Assembly: GCF_001659705.1 (NCBI RefSeq)
Contig: NZ_CP015971.1
Span: forward strand, 62,001-126,000
Reading direction: 5' to 3'
Length of the DNA stretch: 64,000 nt
From: Arachidicoccus sp. BS20
GTDB taxonomy: Bacteria > Bacteroidota > Bacteroidia > Chitinophagales > Chitinophagaceae
In this document: piece by piece, positions 7,574 through 16,306 of the stretch
How the letters are laid out: every line of letters begins with the position of its first letter
Numbering within the stretch: position 1 is the first letter of the stretch
The notes under the pieces: model-generated
Seen by the model: the letters and a program-made list of their open reading frames with translations, nothing else
The model's database searches: none
Told to the model about the DNA's origin: nothing
Program-made: the position numbers and the translations under genes

Positions 7574-8950
7574 ATGGCAACAATTACAAGAGAAAACATC
7601 GCACCGCTGAACGATAAATTAATCGTAAAAATCAGCAAAGAGGATTATCTTCCCGAGTTTGAAAAATCGTTAAAACAATACGCTAAAACTGCGAATATCC
7701 AAGGCTTTAGAAAAGGAATGGTTCCTGCCGGGTTAATTAAGAAAATGTACGGTCCCGGAATATTTAACGAACAGGTAATTAAAACTGTTGATACTGAAAT
7801 TAATAAATATGTTCAGGACAATAAGCTCGCTATTTTGGCACAGCCCATTCCGGCTGATAATACACCGATTGATTTGGATGTGAACGACCCGCAGGATTAT
7901 GAATTTCCGTTTGAAATTGGGTTGCAACCCGATGTGAATATCGACCCGAAAAGCATTACTGTAAAACGCTATCAGGTTGAAATTACGGATAAGATGATTG
8001 ATGAAGAAATCGACCGTTTACAATCCCGTTTCGGAGAATATACAACACCTGAAACTGTTGATAATGCAGACAATATCATCAGTGCAAGTATTGAAGTCGT
8101 TGGCGAAGAAAACAAAGGCGACACGGCTTTCAATCTGAAGGATGTTGCTAAAACTCAACAAAAATTATTTACCGGTAAAAAAGTCGGCGACGAAATTACC
8201 GTTCAGCTTGGCAAAGCTTTTAAAGACGATATTCTTGCACGTGTTTTGAGCGATTTAAAACTGGACAAAGACAGCAAAGACGATGCGAAAAAAGAAGCAA
8301 AACTGACGATTACAAAAATCGGATTGTTGAACAAAGCCGAACTGAATGAAGACTTCTTCAAAAAAGTTTACGCAGCAAAAGAAATTAAAACGGAAGCAGA
8401 GTTTCGCGATGCTTTGAAAGATGATTTGAGCGCTTATTTTGCACAGCAGGCAAGCGCGCAAATTCACGACCAGATTTATCATCAGTTAGTTGACCATACA
8501 ACTTTGGATTTCCCTGAAACATTTTTGAAGCGCTGGATTGTTGTAAGCGGCGAAGGGAAAAAAACTGAGGAAGATGCAGAGAAAGAATATCCTGCATTTG
8601 CAAAGCAATTGCAATGGGCATTGATTTCTTCAAAACTCAGCAGCGACAACAATGTGAGTGTGGACGTAAACGAGATTAAAGATTTCGCACGCGGCCAGTT
8701 GCTCGGCTATCTTGGCGGACAAATGGGCTTGAATGGCGATGAATCATGGTTGGACGATTATACCAACCGTATGCTGAACGACAGAAAGTTTGTAGATGAT
8801 GCGCACAATCAAATCCGCATTACAAAATTGTTCAGTGAACTGGAAAAACAGGTAAATGCAAATGACGAAAGCATTTCTGAAGAAGCATTTACAAAAATGT
8901 TACAGGAGCATAGTCATGAACATCAACACGAGCATGAACACGCTCATTAA
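7574..8950 (+). CDS. tig: Trigger factor, ribosome-associated chaperone
   Basis: 458 residues. The N-terminal ribosome-docking domain has the signature loop GFRKGMVP at residues 44-51. A middle segment (about 150-240) corresponds to the peptidyl-prolyl isomerase position but is divergent from the usual FKBP sequence. The long helical C-terminal arm follows. Trigger factor binds near the ribosomal exit tunnel and shields new chains. The last 14 residues are almost entirely His, Glu and Gln (alternating HEH-type), an unusual metal-binding-like tail. It lies directly downstream of tRNA-Leu and is followed by a clear terminator. Confidence 0.9.
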   Translation: MATITRENIAPLNDKLIVKISKEDYLPEFEKSLKQYAKTANIQGFRKGMVPAGLIKKMYGPGIFNEQVIKTVDTEINKYVQDNKLAILAQPIPADNTPIDLDVNDPQDYEFPFEIGLQPDVNIDPKSITVKRYQVEITDKMIDEEIDRLQSRFGEYTTPETVDNADNIISASIEVVGEENKGDTAFNLKDVAKTQQKLFTGKKVGDEITVQLGKAFKDDILARVLSDLKLDKDSKDDAKKEAKLTITKIGLLNKAELNEDFFKKVYAAKEIKTEAEFRDALKDDLSAYFAQQASAQIHDQIYHQLVDHTTLDFPETFLKRWIVVSGEGKKTEEDAEKEYPAFAKQLQWALISSKLSSDNNVSVDVNEIKDFARGQLLGYLGGQMGLNGDESWLDDYTNRMLNDRKFVDDAHNQIRITKLFSELEKQVNANDESISEEAFTKMLQEHSHEHQHEHEHAH

Positions 8951-8999
8951 GTAAAAATAGAGAATGGTTTGTCAGATACAAATCATGAACGATAAACAG

Positions 9000-9034
9000 A
9001 AAATCTACCTTGCGAAAGCAGGGTAGATTTTTTT
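9000..9034 (+). terminator. Rho-independent terminator after trigger factor
   Basis: Arms AATCTACC and GGTAGATT, extended by TGC/GCA, with a GAAA-type loop, followed by a run of seven to eight T. It lies 50 bases after the stop codon. Confidence 0.85.
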
Positions 9035-9102
9035 GTTGGAAAAATCAGATTCTATTTATCATTTCTTTATAAAAAGTTACCTTATTTTTGTTTGCATTGG
9101 TC

Positions 9103-9399
9103 ATGAAAAAAATACTCGCAATCCTTTGTCTTATCATTTTCAGCTTTCAGGTAATTCCTGTAAAAGCTGTCGGCAAATTGTTGTCGAGCGGACAAATAAC
9201 CGAAGATGTACAGCATGCCGATACGCCTGTAAAACAAATGACAGATGATGATTCGCTAAGCAAATTCTGGACGTCGCATCACTATTTTGCGGTAAGTTCC
9301 CCGTCATCTTTTTCTCTCTCAAAACGATTTTATATCACTGATGATGCATTGATAAAATGCCATCATCTTGAAGTATTGCTTCAGCCGCCCAATGCCTGA
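9103..9399 (+). CDS. Small secreted protein of unknown function
   Basis: 98 residues from the ATG at 9103 (MKKILAILCLIIFSFQ), an obvious signal peptide with likely cleavage after VKA. A TTG five codons upstream is less plausible. The mature part of about 75 residues has no motif I recognise; it is rich in Ser, Asp and His, with WTSHHYF in the middle and CHHLEVLL near the end. A TATTTTTG at 9083-9090 could be its -7 box. It is separated from the SulP gene by a weak hairpin. Expression and role are unknown. Confidence 0.6.
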   Translation: MKKILAILCLIIFSFQVIPVKAVGKLLSSGQITEDVQHADTPVKQMTDDDSLSKFWTSHHYFAVSSPSSFSLSKRFYITDDALIKCHHLEVLLQPPNA

Positions 9400-9421
9400 T
9401 TTGAGTATTTCTATTTTGTAT

Positions 9422-9448
9422 TTACGAACTGCTTCGTAAGTAATTTTT
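9422..9448 (+). terminator. Weak candidate terminator
   Basis: TTACGAA, loop CTGC, TTCGTAA, then GTAATTTTT. The stem is short but perfect and lies just after the small secreted protein gene. Confidence 0.45.
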
Positions 9449-9570
9449 AAGCACACATTTTAATTGAATTATTTGCTCGAAAGTCGTGTTATGCTTTTGC
9501 ATTTGCGGTATTAGGCATTGCTGCTGCAATGGTGTGTTGCTATTTGTTCATCTCAAATCATCAGTATATT

Positions 9571-11223
9571 ATGACCTCCAAAAAATCATTGTTTGGAAAT
9601 CTAAAAAACGATTTAATTGCCGGAATCATCGTTTTTCTTATAGCGTTGCCGTTGTGTCTCGGTATTGCGCAGGCATCCGGAGCGCCTTTATTTTCGGGCA
9701 TTGTAGCCGGAATTATCGGCGGTATTGTCATTGGTTCGTTAAGCAAATCACAGTTAAGCGTAAGCGGACCTGCGGCGGGTTTGGTAGCAATTATCTTAGT
9801 AGGAATAGAACAGGTTGGCGGATTTGAATTTCTGCTTTGTGCTTTTATCATTGCAGGTGCAATCCAGCTGTTACTGGGATTTTTGCGTGCGGGAAGCGTA
9901 GCTAATTATTTCCCCACGAACGTAATTGAAGGAATGTTGGCAGGTATCGGGCTTACAATTATCATCAAGCAGATTCCGGATGCTGTTGGTTTTTCAAAAA
10001 CAGGAATGGAAGATGCGGACGATGGATTTTCGCTTAACACAATTGCCAATTCATTGGAACACGTTCATACAGGCTCTGTCATTATAGCGCTGGCAGGAGT
10101 TGCGATTCTGGCGTTGTGGGCAAGTAGGAGAATGAAAAAATACCAGATTATACCTGCCGGTTTGTTGGTTGTTGTGATTGGAACTTTGTTGAACACAGTG
10201 TTCAAAGCTGTTTTTCCCTCGCTGTACATTACGGAAAAACATCTGGTACAGCTTCCTGTTCCTGAGTCTGCATCGGCATTTTTTCAACAATTTAAGCTGC
10301 CCGATTTTAGCGGCTTCGCAAATCCTGTGGTGTGGACTACGGGCATTGTAATCGCTATTGTTGCATCGATAGAAACTTTGCTGTGCATCGAAGCAACAGA
10401 TAAACTCGACCCGATGAAACGTTATACACCGGGCGATGTGGAACTGAAAGCGCAAGGCATCGGAAATATACTGAGTGGATTGATTGGCGGTTTACCGATA
10501 ACATCGGTAATTGTGCGCTCTTCGGCAAACATCAACGCAGGGGCGAAGTCTAAATTGTCGGCAATTATTCATGGTGTATTATTACTGGTTTGCGTAGCTA
10601 CTATTCCTTTCGTTTTAAACCTCATTCCTAAAGCGGCGTTAGCTGCCATATTGATTTACACAGGTTTCAGGCTCTGTCGACCTGCCATTTTCAAACATAT
10701 GTGGCACGCCGGTTTGTCGCAGTTTTTACCTTTTTTAATTACGGCTGTTGCGGTGGTTGCGCTGGATTTGTTGAAAGGCGTGGGATTGGGATTAATCATT
10801 AGTGTCTTCTATATTTTGCGGAATAATTTGCGCATTCCTTATTTCTATCAGCGTATCAAATTCAAAACGGGCGATGATGTTATCCGCCTGAAACTGGCAC
10901 AGGAAGTATCTTTTTTGAATAAAGCAAGCATTAAGAAAACGCTGGAAAGTATTCAGGAAGGAAGTGTTGTAATTCTGGATGCTTCACAAACGGAATATAT
11001 TGATTATGATGTGCTGGAAGTTATCCGTGAATTTCAACAAACAAAAGCGCCCGGGAAAGAAATCAAAATGTCGTTGGTCGGGTTTAAGAACACGTATAAA
11101 ATTCCGTCGAATGTCCACATTAATGAAATTGAAGAACATCTGGAAGATAAGGAAGTGAGCGAAAAGACGGCAGGTAAGCACAAGAAACTGTTGCGCCAAT
11201 TGCAGGTACAGCAAGGGTTTTAG
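9571..11223 (+). CDS. SulP family anion transporter with STAS domain
   Basis: 550 residues from the ATG at 9571, which is followed at once by the family start (GNLKNDLIAGIIVFLIALPLCLGIAQASGAP with breaks). The membrane part spans roughly residues 10-420 with about a dozen hydrophobic helices; LSVSGPAAGLVAIIL and GLIGGLPITSVIVRSSANINAG are SulP signatures. The C-terminal STAS domain (about 440-530) contains EGSVVILDASQTEYIDYDVLEVI. SulP proteins carry sulfate, bicarbonate or other anions. The beta-carbonic anhydrase gene 32 bases downstream suggests bicarbonate as substrate, as in BicA-type systems; that is inference from context. Confidence 0.88.
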   Translation: MTSKKSLFGNLKNDLIAGIIVFLIALPLCLGIAQASGAPLFSGIVAGIIGGIVIGSLSKSQLSVSGPAAGLVAIILVGIEQVGGFEFLLCAFIIAGAIQLLLGFLRAGSVANYFPTNVIEGMLAGIGLTIIIKQIPDAVGFSKTGMEDADDGFSLNTIANSLEHVHTGSVIIALAGVAILALWASRRMKKYQIIPAGLLVVVIGTLLNTVFKAVFPSLYITEKHLVQLPVPESASAFFQQFKLPDFSGFANPVVWTTGIVIAIVASIETLLCIEATDKLDPMKRYTPGDVELKAQGIGNILSGLIGGLPITSVIVRSSANINAGAKSKLSAIIHGVLLLVCVATIPFVLNLIPKAALAAILIYTGFRLCRPAIFKHMWHAGLSQFLPFLITAVAVVALDLLKGVGLGLIISVFYILRNNLRIPYFYQRIKFKTGDDVIRLKLAQEVSFLNKASIKKTLESIQEGSVVILDASQTEYIDYDVLEVIREFQQTKAPGKEIKMSLVGFKNTYKIPSNVHINEIEEHLEDKEVSEKTAGKHKKLLRQLQVQQGF

Positions 11224-11255
11224 TAAAAATTTCTTTAATCAAAATTATTTCACAC

Positions 11256-11912
11256 ATGGCTATCAATAAAATAAATCATATACCTGTTAATGCTCAGGAA
11301 GCATTGCGTTTTTTGAAAGAAGGCAACAACAGATTTGTCAATAACATCAGTAAAAACCGCGACTTATTGCAAAAGGTTTTAGAAACAAAAGAAGAGCAAA
11401 GACCTTTCGCGGCAATTCTCAGTTGTATGGATTCGCGCGTGCCTGCTGAACTGATTTTTGACCAGGGTATCGGCGATATTTTCAGTATCAGAATTGCGGG
11501 AAATATTATTTCGGAGAATGTCCTTGGTTCGCTCGAATACGCGGTGGAAGTCGCAGGTTCAAAGCTGATTGTTGTAATGGGACATACCAATTGCGGCGCT
11601 ATCAAAGGAGCGTGCGACAATATACGCTTAGGAAACCTGTCGGCATTGATTGATAAAATTGCTCCTGCGATTTACAGGGAAACATCGGTAACGCACGATA
11701 GAAACAGCCATAATCATGAGTTTGTGAACAAAGTTGCGCACTTGAATGTGCATCATAGCGTTGAGATGATTCTTAAACAAAGCCCGATGATTAAAAAACA
11801 CTGTGAACAACACGATGTATTACTGGTGGCTGCGATGTATGATGTAGCCTCGGGAATTGTGCATTTTCATGATGCACAAGATGAATTGATAAAGCTGCGT
11901 AAAGCGGTGTGA
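11256..11912 (+). CDS. Beta-class carbonic anhydrase
   Basis: 218 residues. It interconverts CO2 and bicarbonate. The zinc site is complete: Cys57 in CMDSR with Asp59 and Arg61 forming the catalytic dyad, and His110 and Cys113 in GHTNCGAI. The insert between the zinc ligands and the C-terminal helices fits a standard beta enzyme of normal length. It sits 32 bases after a SulP transporter and is likely co-transcribed with it, which points to a joint role in bicarbonate supply. A hairpin with a short T-run follows the gene. Confidence 0.92.
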   Translation: MAINKINHIPVNAQEALRFLKEGNNRFVNNISKNRDLLQKVLETKEEQRPFAAILSCMDSRVPAELIFDQGIGDIFSIRIAGNIISENVLGSLEYAVEVAGSKLIVVMGHTNCGAIKGACDNIRLGNLSALIDKIAPAIYRETSVTHDRNSHNHEFVNKVAHLNVHHSVEMILKQSPMIKKHCEQHDVLLVAAMYDVASGIVHFHDAQDELIKLRKAV

Positions 11913-11940
11913 GCAATTCACTAACCTATGATTTACTTCA

Positions 11941-11966
11941 GCCCGCGATTTAAACCGTGGGCTTTT
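11941..11966 (+). terminator. Candidate terminator after carbonic anhydrase
   Basis: GCCCGCG pairs with CGTGGGC (one G-U pair) around an ATTTAAAC loop, followed by TTTT. Confidence 0.55.
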
Positions 11967-11970
11967 GAAT

Positions 11971-12056
11971 GTATGCTGTGCGCGGCGTCTCGCCGCGCAT
12001 CTTTATTTTGTCGGCTCTTGCCGGCAATTGCCATGAGGCAATAGAACAATCATGTG
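11971..12056 (+). repeat. Cluster of short hairpins upstream of the sigma factor gene
   Basis: Three adjacent inverted repeats: TGCGCGGCG-TCT-CGCCGCGCA at 11979-11999 (perfect 9-bp stem), GGC/GCC near 12014-12023, and ATTGCC-ATGA-GGCAAT shortly after. The layout resembles the hairpin cluster at 13291-13455. Coding here is unlikely. Confidence 0.55.
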
Positions 12057-12163
12057 AAGCGAAGACACTTCACACAACATTATTTTTATCTTCAAAAAAA
12101 TATTTTCAAATCTCTTGTAACAAATTTGAACCATCATCTACTATTCTATTAAACGCTTTTAAT

Positions 12164-12661
12164 TTGAGCCGACGAGAACAAGAAGAAGCATTTGCAAAAA
12201 TGGTAAAGGAACACGAGCTTTTGATAATGAAAGTTTGTCGCGTATATGCGTACGACGTACATGACAGGCAGGATTTATTTCAGGAAATCGTGATTCAACT
12301 TTGGAAAGCATTTCCCAATTTTAAAGGGCAATCCAAAGTAAGTACCTGGATGTATAAAATCGCGATTTATACAGCCATTGCAGGGCTTCGGAAACAAAAA
12401 TCTTTCATCCGTTACAGCGACCCGCAGCAGCTTCCGCAAGACAGCGTTTATGTTCCTTACGACGAAACAAAGGATAAACAGCTTGAGGAACTGTACCGCG
12501 CAATTGCGCAACTCGACGAGATTGAAAAAGCTATTGTAATGCTTTATCTCGAAGGAAAAACGTATGACGAAATGGAAGAAATTATGGGTATCTCGTCGGG
12601 AAATTTAAGAGTGAAAGTCAGCAGAATTAAAGACAAATTGAAACAAATTATTAAACAATAA
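12164..12661 (+). CDS. ECF-type RNA polymerase sigma factor
   Basis: 165 residues if the TTG at 12164 is used (LSRREQEEAFAKMVKEHELL); an ATG at 12200 is the conservative alternative. The open frame extends further upstream, but that part is hairpin-repeat DNA with no protein-like pattern. Region 2 is clear (DRQDLFQEIVIQLWKAF, then STWMYKIAIYTAIAGLRK) and region 4 follows (LDEIEKAIVMLYLEGKTYDEMEEIMGIS with helix-turn-helix spacing, then NLRVKVSRIKDKLK). It belongs to the extracytoplasmic-function group. The next gene, four bases downstream, encodes a membrane protein that is probably its partner. Confidence 0.85.
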   Translation: MSRREQEEAFAKMVKEHELLIMKVCRVYAYDVHDRQDLFQEIVIQLWKAFPNFKGQSKVSTWMYKIAIYTAIAGLRKQKSFIRYSDPQQLPQDSVYVPYDETKDKQLEELYRAIAQLDEIEKAIVMLYLEGKTYDEMEEIMGISSGNLRVKVSRIKDKLKQIIKQ

Positions 12662-12665
12662 CATT

Positions 12666-13274
12666 ATGGAATTAGATGACTTAAAGCAAGCCTGGCAACA
12701 GCAAACGCCCGAAGACATTGATGTCCGTAATAATAAAAATATTATTGACATGATAAAATATAAACGTTATGGACCTGTTGCGTCCATTAGAAGTATTTTC
12801 GGAAGGGCTTTTTGGTTAGCACCTATAATGGCAGGCATAATCATATTTATGATTGTAAATAAGGACACAAGAAACGATATATTAATGTGGAGCTTAATCC
12901 TTATTCTTGTTCCGATTCTAATATTTTATTTTTATTGGTATAAAAAATTAGGAAAAATACAGCATGACGAAAATCCTATTAAAGGCACTCTTGAAAACAA
13001 TGTGATAAGATTGGAAAAAGGTTTGAAAATATTGTATTTTTCTACAAACTTGCTCGCATTTCTGTTGTTGATATGTATTATGGAGTTGCCAATATTTTTA
13101 AATCACAAAACATCCGGATATAATTGGTGGCGGCAAAACGTACCTGTTTATCTGAGATGTTTAGCCTATTTAGCTTTCGGAGTTTACGCATATTTTTCAA
13201 GCAAAAAAACACAATACAGATTTTTTGGTCAGCACATCGACTACCTGAAAGAATTGCTTCGCAAAATGGAATAA
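12666..13274 (+). CDS. Membrane protein encoded with the ECF sigma factor
   Basis: 202 residues. The cytoplasmic N-terminus (MELDDLKQAWQQQ) resembles small Bacteroidota proteins encoded right after ECF sigma factors. Four hydrophobic segments are visible: about residues 48-65, 73-92, 123-143 and 165-180. The start lies four bases after the sigma factor stop, so the two are almost surely co-translated. An anti-sigma or sigma-modulating role is an inference from position; no zinc-binding anti-sigma motif is present. Confidence 0.7.
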   Translation: MELDDLKQAWQQQTPEDIDVRNNKNIIDMIKYKRYGPVASIRSIFGRAFWLAPIMAGIIIFMIVNKDTRNDILMWSLILILVPILIFYFYWYKKLGKIQHDENPIKGTLENNVIRLEKGLKILYFSTNLLAFLLLICIMELPIFLNHKTSGYNWWRQNVPVYLRCLAYLAFGVYAYFSSKKTQYRFFGQHIDYLKELLRKME

Positions 13275-13290
13275 AGAACACGCTCGCACG

Positions 13291-13455
13291 TCATTCCGAA
13301 TTTATTTCGGAATCTAAAAACAAAAGACATCGTTATCGGAGATTCATGCTGTTCGGGATTTGCAATCCCGAACGACTATCTCTGCATTTGCAATGCACAA
13401 AATAAATACGGATTGAAAATCCGCCGATAAGGCTTCGGCATTGCAAATGCCGAAG
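13291..13455 (+). repeat. Tandem cluster of five short hairpins with conserved apex ATT-N3-AAT
   Basis: In order: ATTCCGAA/TTCGGAAT around 13293-13312; GTTCGGGATT-TGC-AATCCCGAAC at 13351-13373; TGCATT-TGC-AATGCA at 13383-13397; CGGATT-GAA-AATCCG at 13409-13423; CTTCGGCATT-GCA-AATGCCGAAG at 13433-13455. The last four share the tip ATT-three bases-AAT while the lower stem changes and stays paired. This resembles REP-like elements. It fills the gap between the sigma operon and the receptor gene. Confidence 0.65.
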
Positions 13456-13502
13456 AGCTACTCACACAAATTTTCCTCAAACATTATTTAAACAAGTAAA
13501 CA

Positions 13503-15872
13503 ATGAAACAATTTATTGTACTGTTTTTCTCATGCCTTGTCATCAGCGCGAATGCGCAAACAGGCAAAATATTCGGAACGATAAAAGATTCCGCAACACA
13601 TAAAATATTATCGCAGGCAACTGTTCAATTAAGTTCTGTTGAAAATCATTTTATTGCCGTGAAACTTAGTGATAGCAATGGTTTTATAAAATTCGATAGT
13701 TTGAAATTTGGTCATTATTTTCTTAAAATAAGTTTCGTAGGCTATTCAATTTTTACAAAAGAAAATATTGTTTTGACTAAAGAAAATAATACAATTGATT
13801 TACAAACTATTTTATTAAAAGCCGCGAATGCGGAAATGAATGAAGTAACCGTCAATTCAAAAATTCCTTTCATTTCACAAACGCCCGATAAGATTACGCT
13901 TAACATTGCAAGCAGTCCGATTGCCGCAGGCGGAAATGTATATGATGCCATTTTGCGCACGCCCGGAATGATAGAACAAAGCAATGCACTTTCGTTTCGC
14001 GGGCAAAGTAATGTGGAAGTTTTAATCAATGGTCGTCCGTCAAATCTTTCGGGCGACGATTTGAAAAATATGCTGAGTAATATGCCTGCAAACCGCGTGG
14101 AAAAAATTGAAGTATTGCCGAATCCTTCTGCGAAATACGATGCAACCGCGGGAACAATCGTGAATATTATTCTTGCCAAAAATCAAAACTACGGCGCAAA
14201 TTATACATTCACAGGCGGCGCGGGCGCAGGTAAATATTTTTGGGGAAATGCAGGTTTGGATTTTAATTACCGCAACCAAAAGATGAATGTTTACGGCGGT
14301 TACAGCTACACGCACAACAAACAATATTATGATGATAACACGTTTACTTCTTTAAGCAATTATTCCGTAAACGACCATGAACACGAAGTGCGCAGCAGGC
14401 ATAATAATTCATACAATTTAGGAACGGATTTTTACCTGAATAAAAAATCAACGATTGGTTTTATGGTAAACGGTTATTACAATCAAAGAGACAGAAATGT
14501 AATGGATAATTCTGTTCTGCATATCAATGATGCTGATTCTGCATCAAGCGTTGCGACGAAAGGCAAAGCGCGTTTTTCCAATCCTTCGGTAAATGTGTAT
14601 TATCAAACTACGTTTGATTCCGTTGGAAATTCTTTGACCGTTAATGCCGATTATTTCAATTACACCAAACATTGGTCGGACGATTATGTAACCACTTATG
14701 ATAATCAAATTTCGCCAACTTATATGCGTGATAATTCTCCCGCGAACAACAATGTTTATGCGCTTTCCGCTGATTTTACGCATCCTGCGAAAAAAGCAAC
14801 TTGGGACTTCGGCGTAAAATCTACTTATACAAAAACAGACAATAATATTCTTTGGGAAAATTTAATCAATAATGATTGGCAAATCGATGCTACGAAAACC
14901 AATCATTTTATTTACACGGAAAATATCAACGCGGCATACATTAATTATACGCGAATGATTAAGAAACTTCGGCTGCAACTCGGTTTGCGCGGCGAACAAA
15001 CCAACACAACGGGAAATTTAGTTACGACAAATGAAAAGACCGATAAACATTATTTCAATCTCTTCCCGACCATTGGATTGATGTATATGAAAAATAGGAA
15101 CAGCATTTTCAGCCTGAATTATAAAAGTTCCATTTATCGGTTTGATTATAATGTTGTCAATCCGTTTATTATTTATCAAAATCAGTACACATATTCGCAA
15201 GGCAATCCAAACATTCAACCTATGTTGATTGACAGGTTTAGTTTTGGTTATGTTTATCATCAGTTTTTGAGTGTGAGCGCAGGTTACGCGCACGTAAGGC
15301 GCCTGATTTCTTTGGAATATCTGCAAGGCGAAAACAATACGGTTATCCAGTCTTACGGCAATTTGAACCATAGCAATTCTTATACGCTTACGGTTGCGGC
15401 GCAAAAGCAAATCGGCGCGTGGCAAACAGTTTTGACGGGCATTGGCGGTTATGTGCATTATGTAAATTCCAATGCAACAGAAGCAATCAATAACAGTTGG
15501 CTCGGAATAATTCAATGGCAAAATAATTTCAATTTTAAACATGGTTGGAGTGCTGAAGAAAATTCATCATATAGTTCTCCGATGGCTTCCGGCGCAACGA
15601 AGATTGCGCATTTATTCAACAACAGCGCGGGTTTCAGCAAATCGCTATTCAAAGGTGCTGGCAATTTGAAGCTTTCCGTAACGGATATGTTTAATTCTGC
15701 AAAACCGAAAATTGTTTATAACAATCAGAGAATTATTACGAATACAAATTCGCATGATGAAACACGTTTTGTAAATCTTACATTCAAATACAAATTTGGC
15801 AACAGACGAGTAAAAGCAAAATCACAAAGGGAAACAGGCGTGAGCGATTTGCAGCAAAGAATGGGAAATTAA
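13503..15872 (+). CDS. TonB-dependent receptor-like outer-membrane protein
   Basis: 789 residues. Signal peptide to SANAQ, then a carboxypeptidase-regulatory-like sandwich (about residues 22-105), then a plug-like domain with YDAILRTPGMIEQ, FRGQSNVEVLINGRPSN and VEKIEVLPNPSAKYDATAGTIVNI with breaks, and a long beta-barrel rich in aromatic and Asn residues, as in the OMP_b-brl_3 group. No SusD-like gene follows, so it is not a classical Sus locus. The preceding ECF sigma pair may regulate it. The ligand cannot be inferred. The C-terminus (after KYKFGNRRV) carries a short charged extension beyond the last strand. Confidence 0.83.
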   Translation: MKQFIVLFFSCLVISANAQTGKIFGTIKDSATHKILSQATVQLSSVENHFIAVKLSDSNGFIKFDSLKFGHYFLKISFVGYSIFTKENIVLTKENNTIDLQTILLKAANAEMNEVTVNSKIPFISQTPDKITLNIASSPIAAGGNVYDAILRTPGMIEQSNALSFRGQSNVEVLINGRPSNLSGDDLKNMLSNMPANRVEKIEVLPNPSAKYDATAGTIVNIILAKNQNYGANYTFTGGAGAGKYFWGNAGLDFNYRNQKMNVYGGYSYTHNKQYYDDNTFTSLSNYSVNDHEHEVRSRHNNSYNLGTDFYLNKKSTIGFMVNGYYNQRDRNVMDNSVLHINDADSASSVATKGKARFSNPSVNVYYQTTFDSVGNSLTVNADYFNYTKHWSDDYVTTYDNQISPTYMRDNSPANNNVYALSADFTHPAKKATWDFGVKSTYTKTDNNILWENLINNDWQIDATKTNHFIYTENINAAYINYTRMIKKLRLQLGLRGEQTNTTGNLVTTNEKTDKHYFNLFPTIGLMYMKNRNSIFSLNYKSSIYRFDYNVVNPFIIYQNQYTYSQGNPNIQPMLIDRFSFGYVYHQFLSVSAGYAHVRRLISLEYLQGENNTVIQSYGNLNHSNSYTLTVAAQKQIGAWQTVLTGIGGYVHYVNSNATEAINNSWLGIIQWQNNFNFKHGWSAEENSSYSSPMASGATKIAHLFNNSAGFSKSLFKGAGNLKLSVTDMFNSAKPKIVYNNQRIITNTNSHDETRFVNLTFKYKFGNRRVKAKSQRETGVSDLQQRMGN

Positions 15873-15933
15873 TTTCTTCGCGTATGTGTAACGGAGCATA
15901 AGATGTATATTCGCAATACATAAATTGTCTATT

Positions 15934-16266
15934 ATGTCTGCAAGAAATCAAATCGTACATCACGTTTTCTTTTGGTTGAAAAATCCTTTGTCCGTAGATG
16001 ATGCGGCGCAGCTTATCGACGGACTTAAAACGCTGAAAGCTATTCCGCAAATAAAAAATTTATTGATAGGCACGCCGGCATCAACCATGAAAAGAGATGT
16101 TGTAGATAACAGTTTTCAGGTCTCGGAACTGATGTATTTCGATGATGTCGAAGACCAGGATATTTACCAAACGCATCCTGTCCACGTAGCCTTTGTAGAA
16201 AAATATGGTCATCTGTGGAACAAGGTCGTTGTTTATGATATGATTGCGAATGAACCGGAAGAATAA
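15934..16266 (+). CDS. Dabb (stress-responsive alpha/beta barrel) domain protein
   Basis: 110 residues from the ATG at 15934; a TTG three codons earlier is unlikely. VHHVFFWLKNP at the start, LKTLKAIPQIKNLLIGTPAS and YQTHPVHVAFVEKYGHLWNKVVVYDMI are the standard Dabb pattern, a small ferredoxin-like fold that forms dimers. Such proteins are found in stress responses and as small enzymes, but no specific function can be given. It stands alone, with a convergent monooxygenase gene after it. Confidence 0.82.
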   Translation: MSARNQIVHHVFFWLKNPLSVDDAAQLIDGLKTLKAIPQIKNLLIGTPASTMKRDVVDNSFQVSELMYFDDVEDQDIYQTHPVHVAFVEKYGHLWNKVVVYDMIANEPEE

Positions 16267-16306
16267 GATAATGTAGATATCAAATCTTTTTCCGAAGGCT
16301 GTTTTT

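Noticed and set aside
11969-12163. N-terminal extension of the ECF sigma factor
   Set aside because: The open frame continues upstream but runs through hairpin-repeat DNA and gives no protein-like sequence; sigma region 2 begins after 12164.
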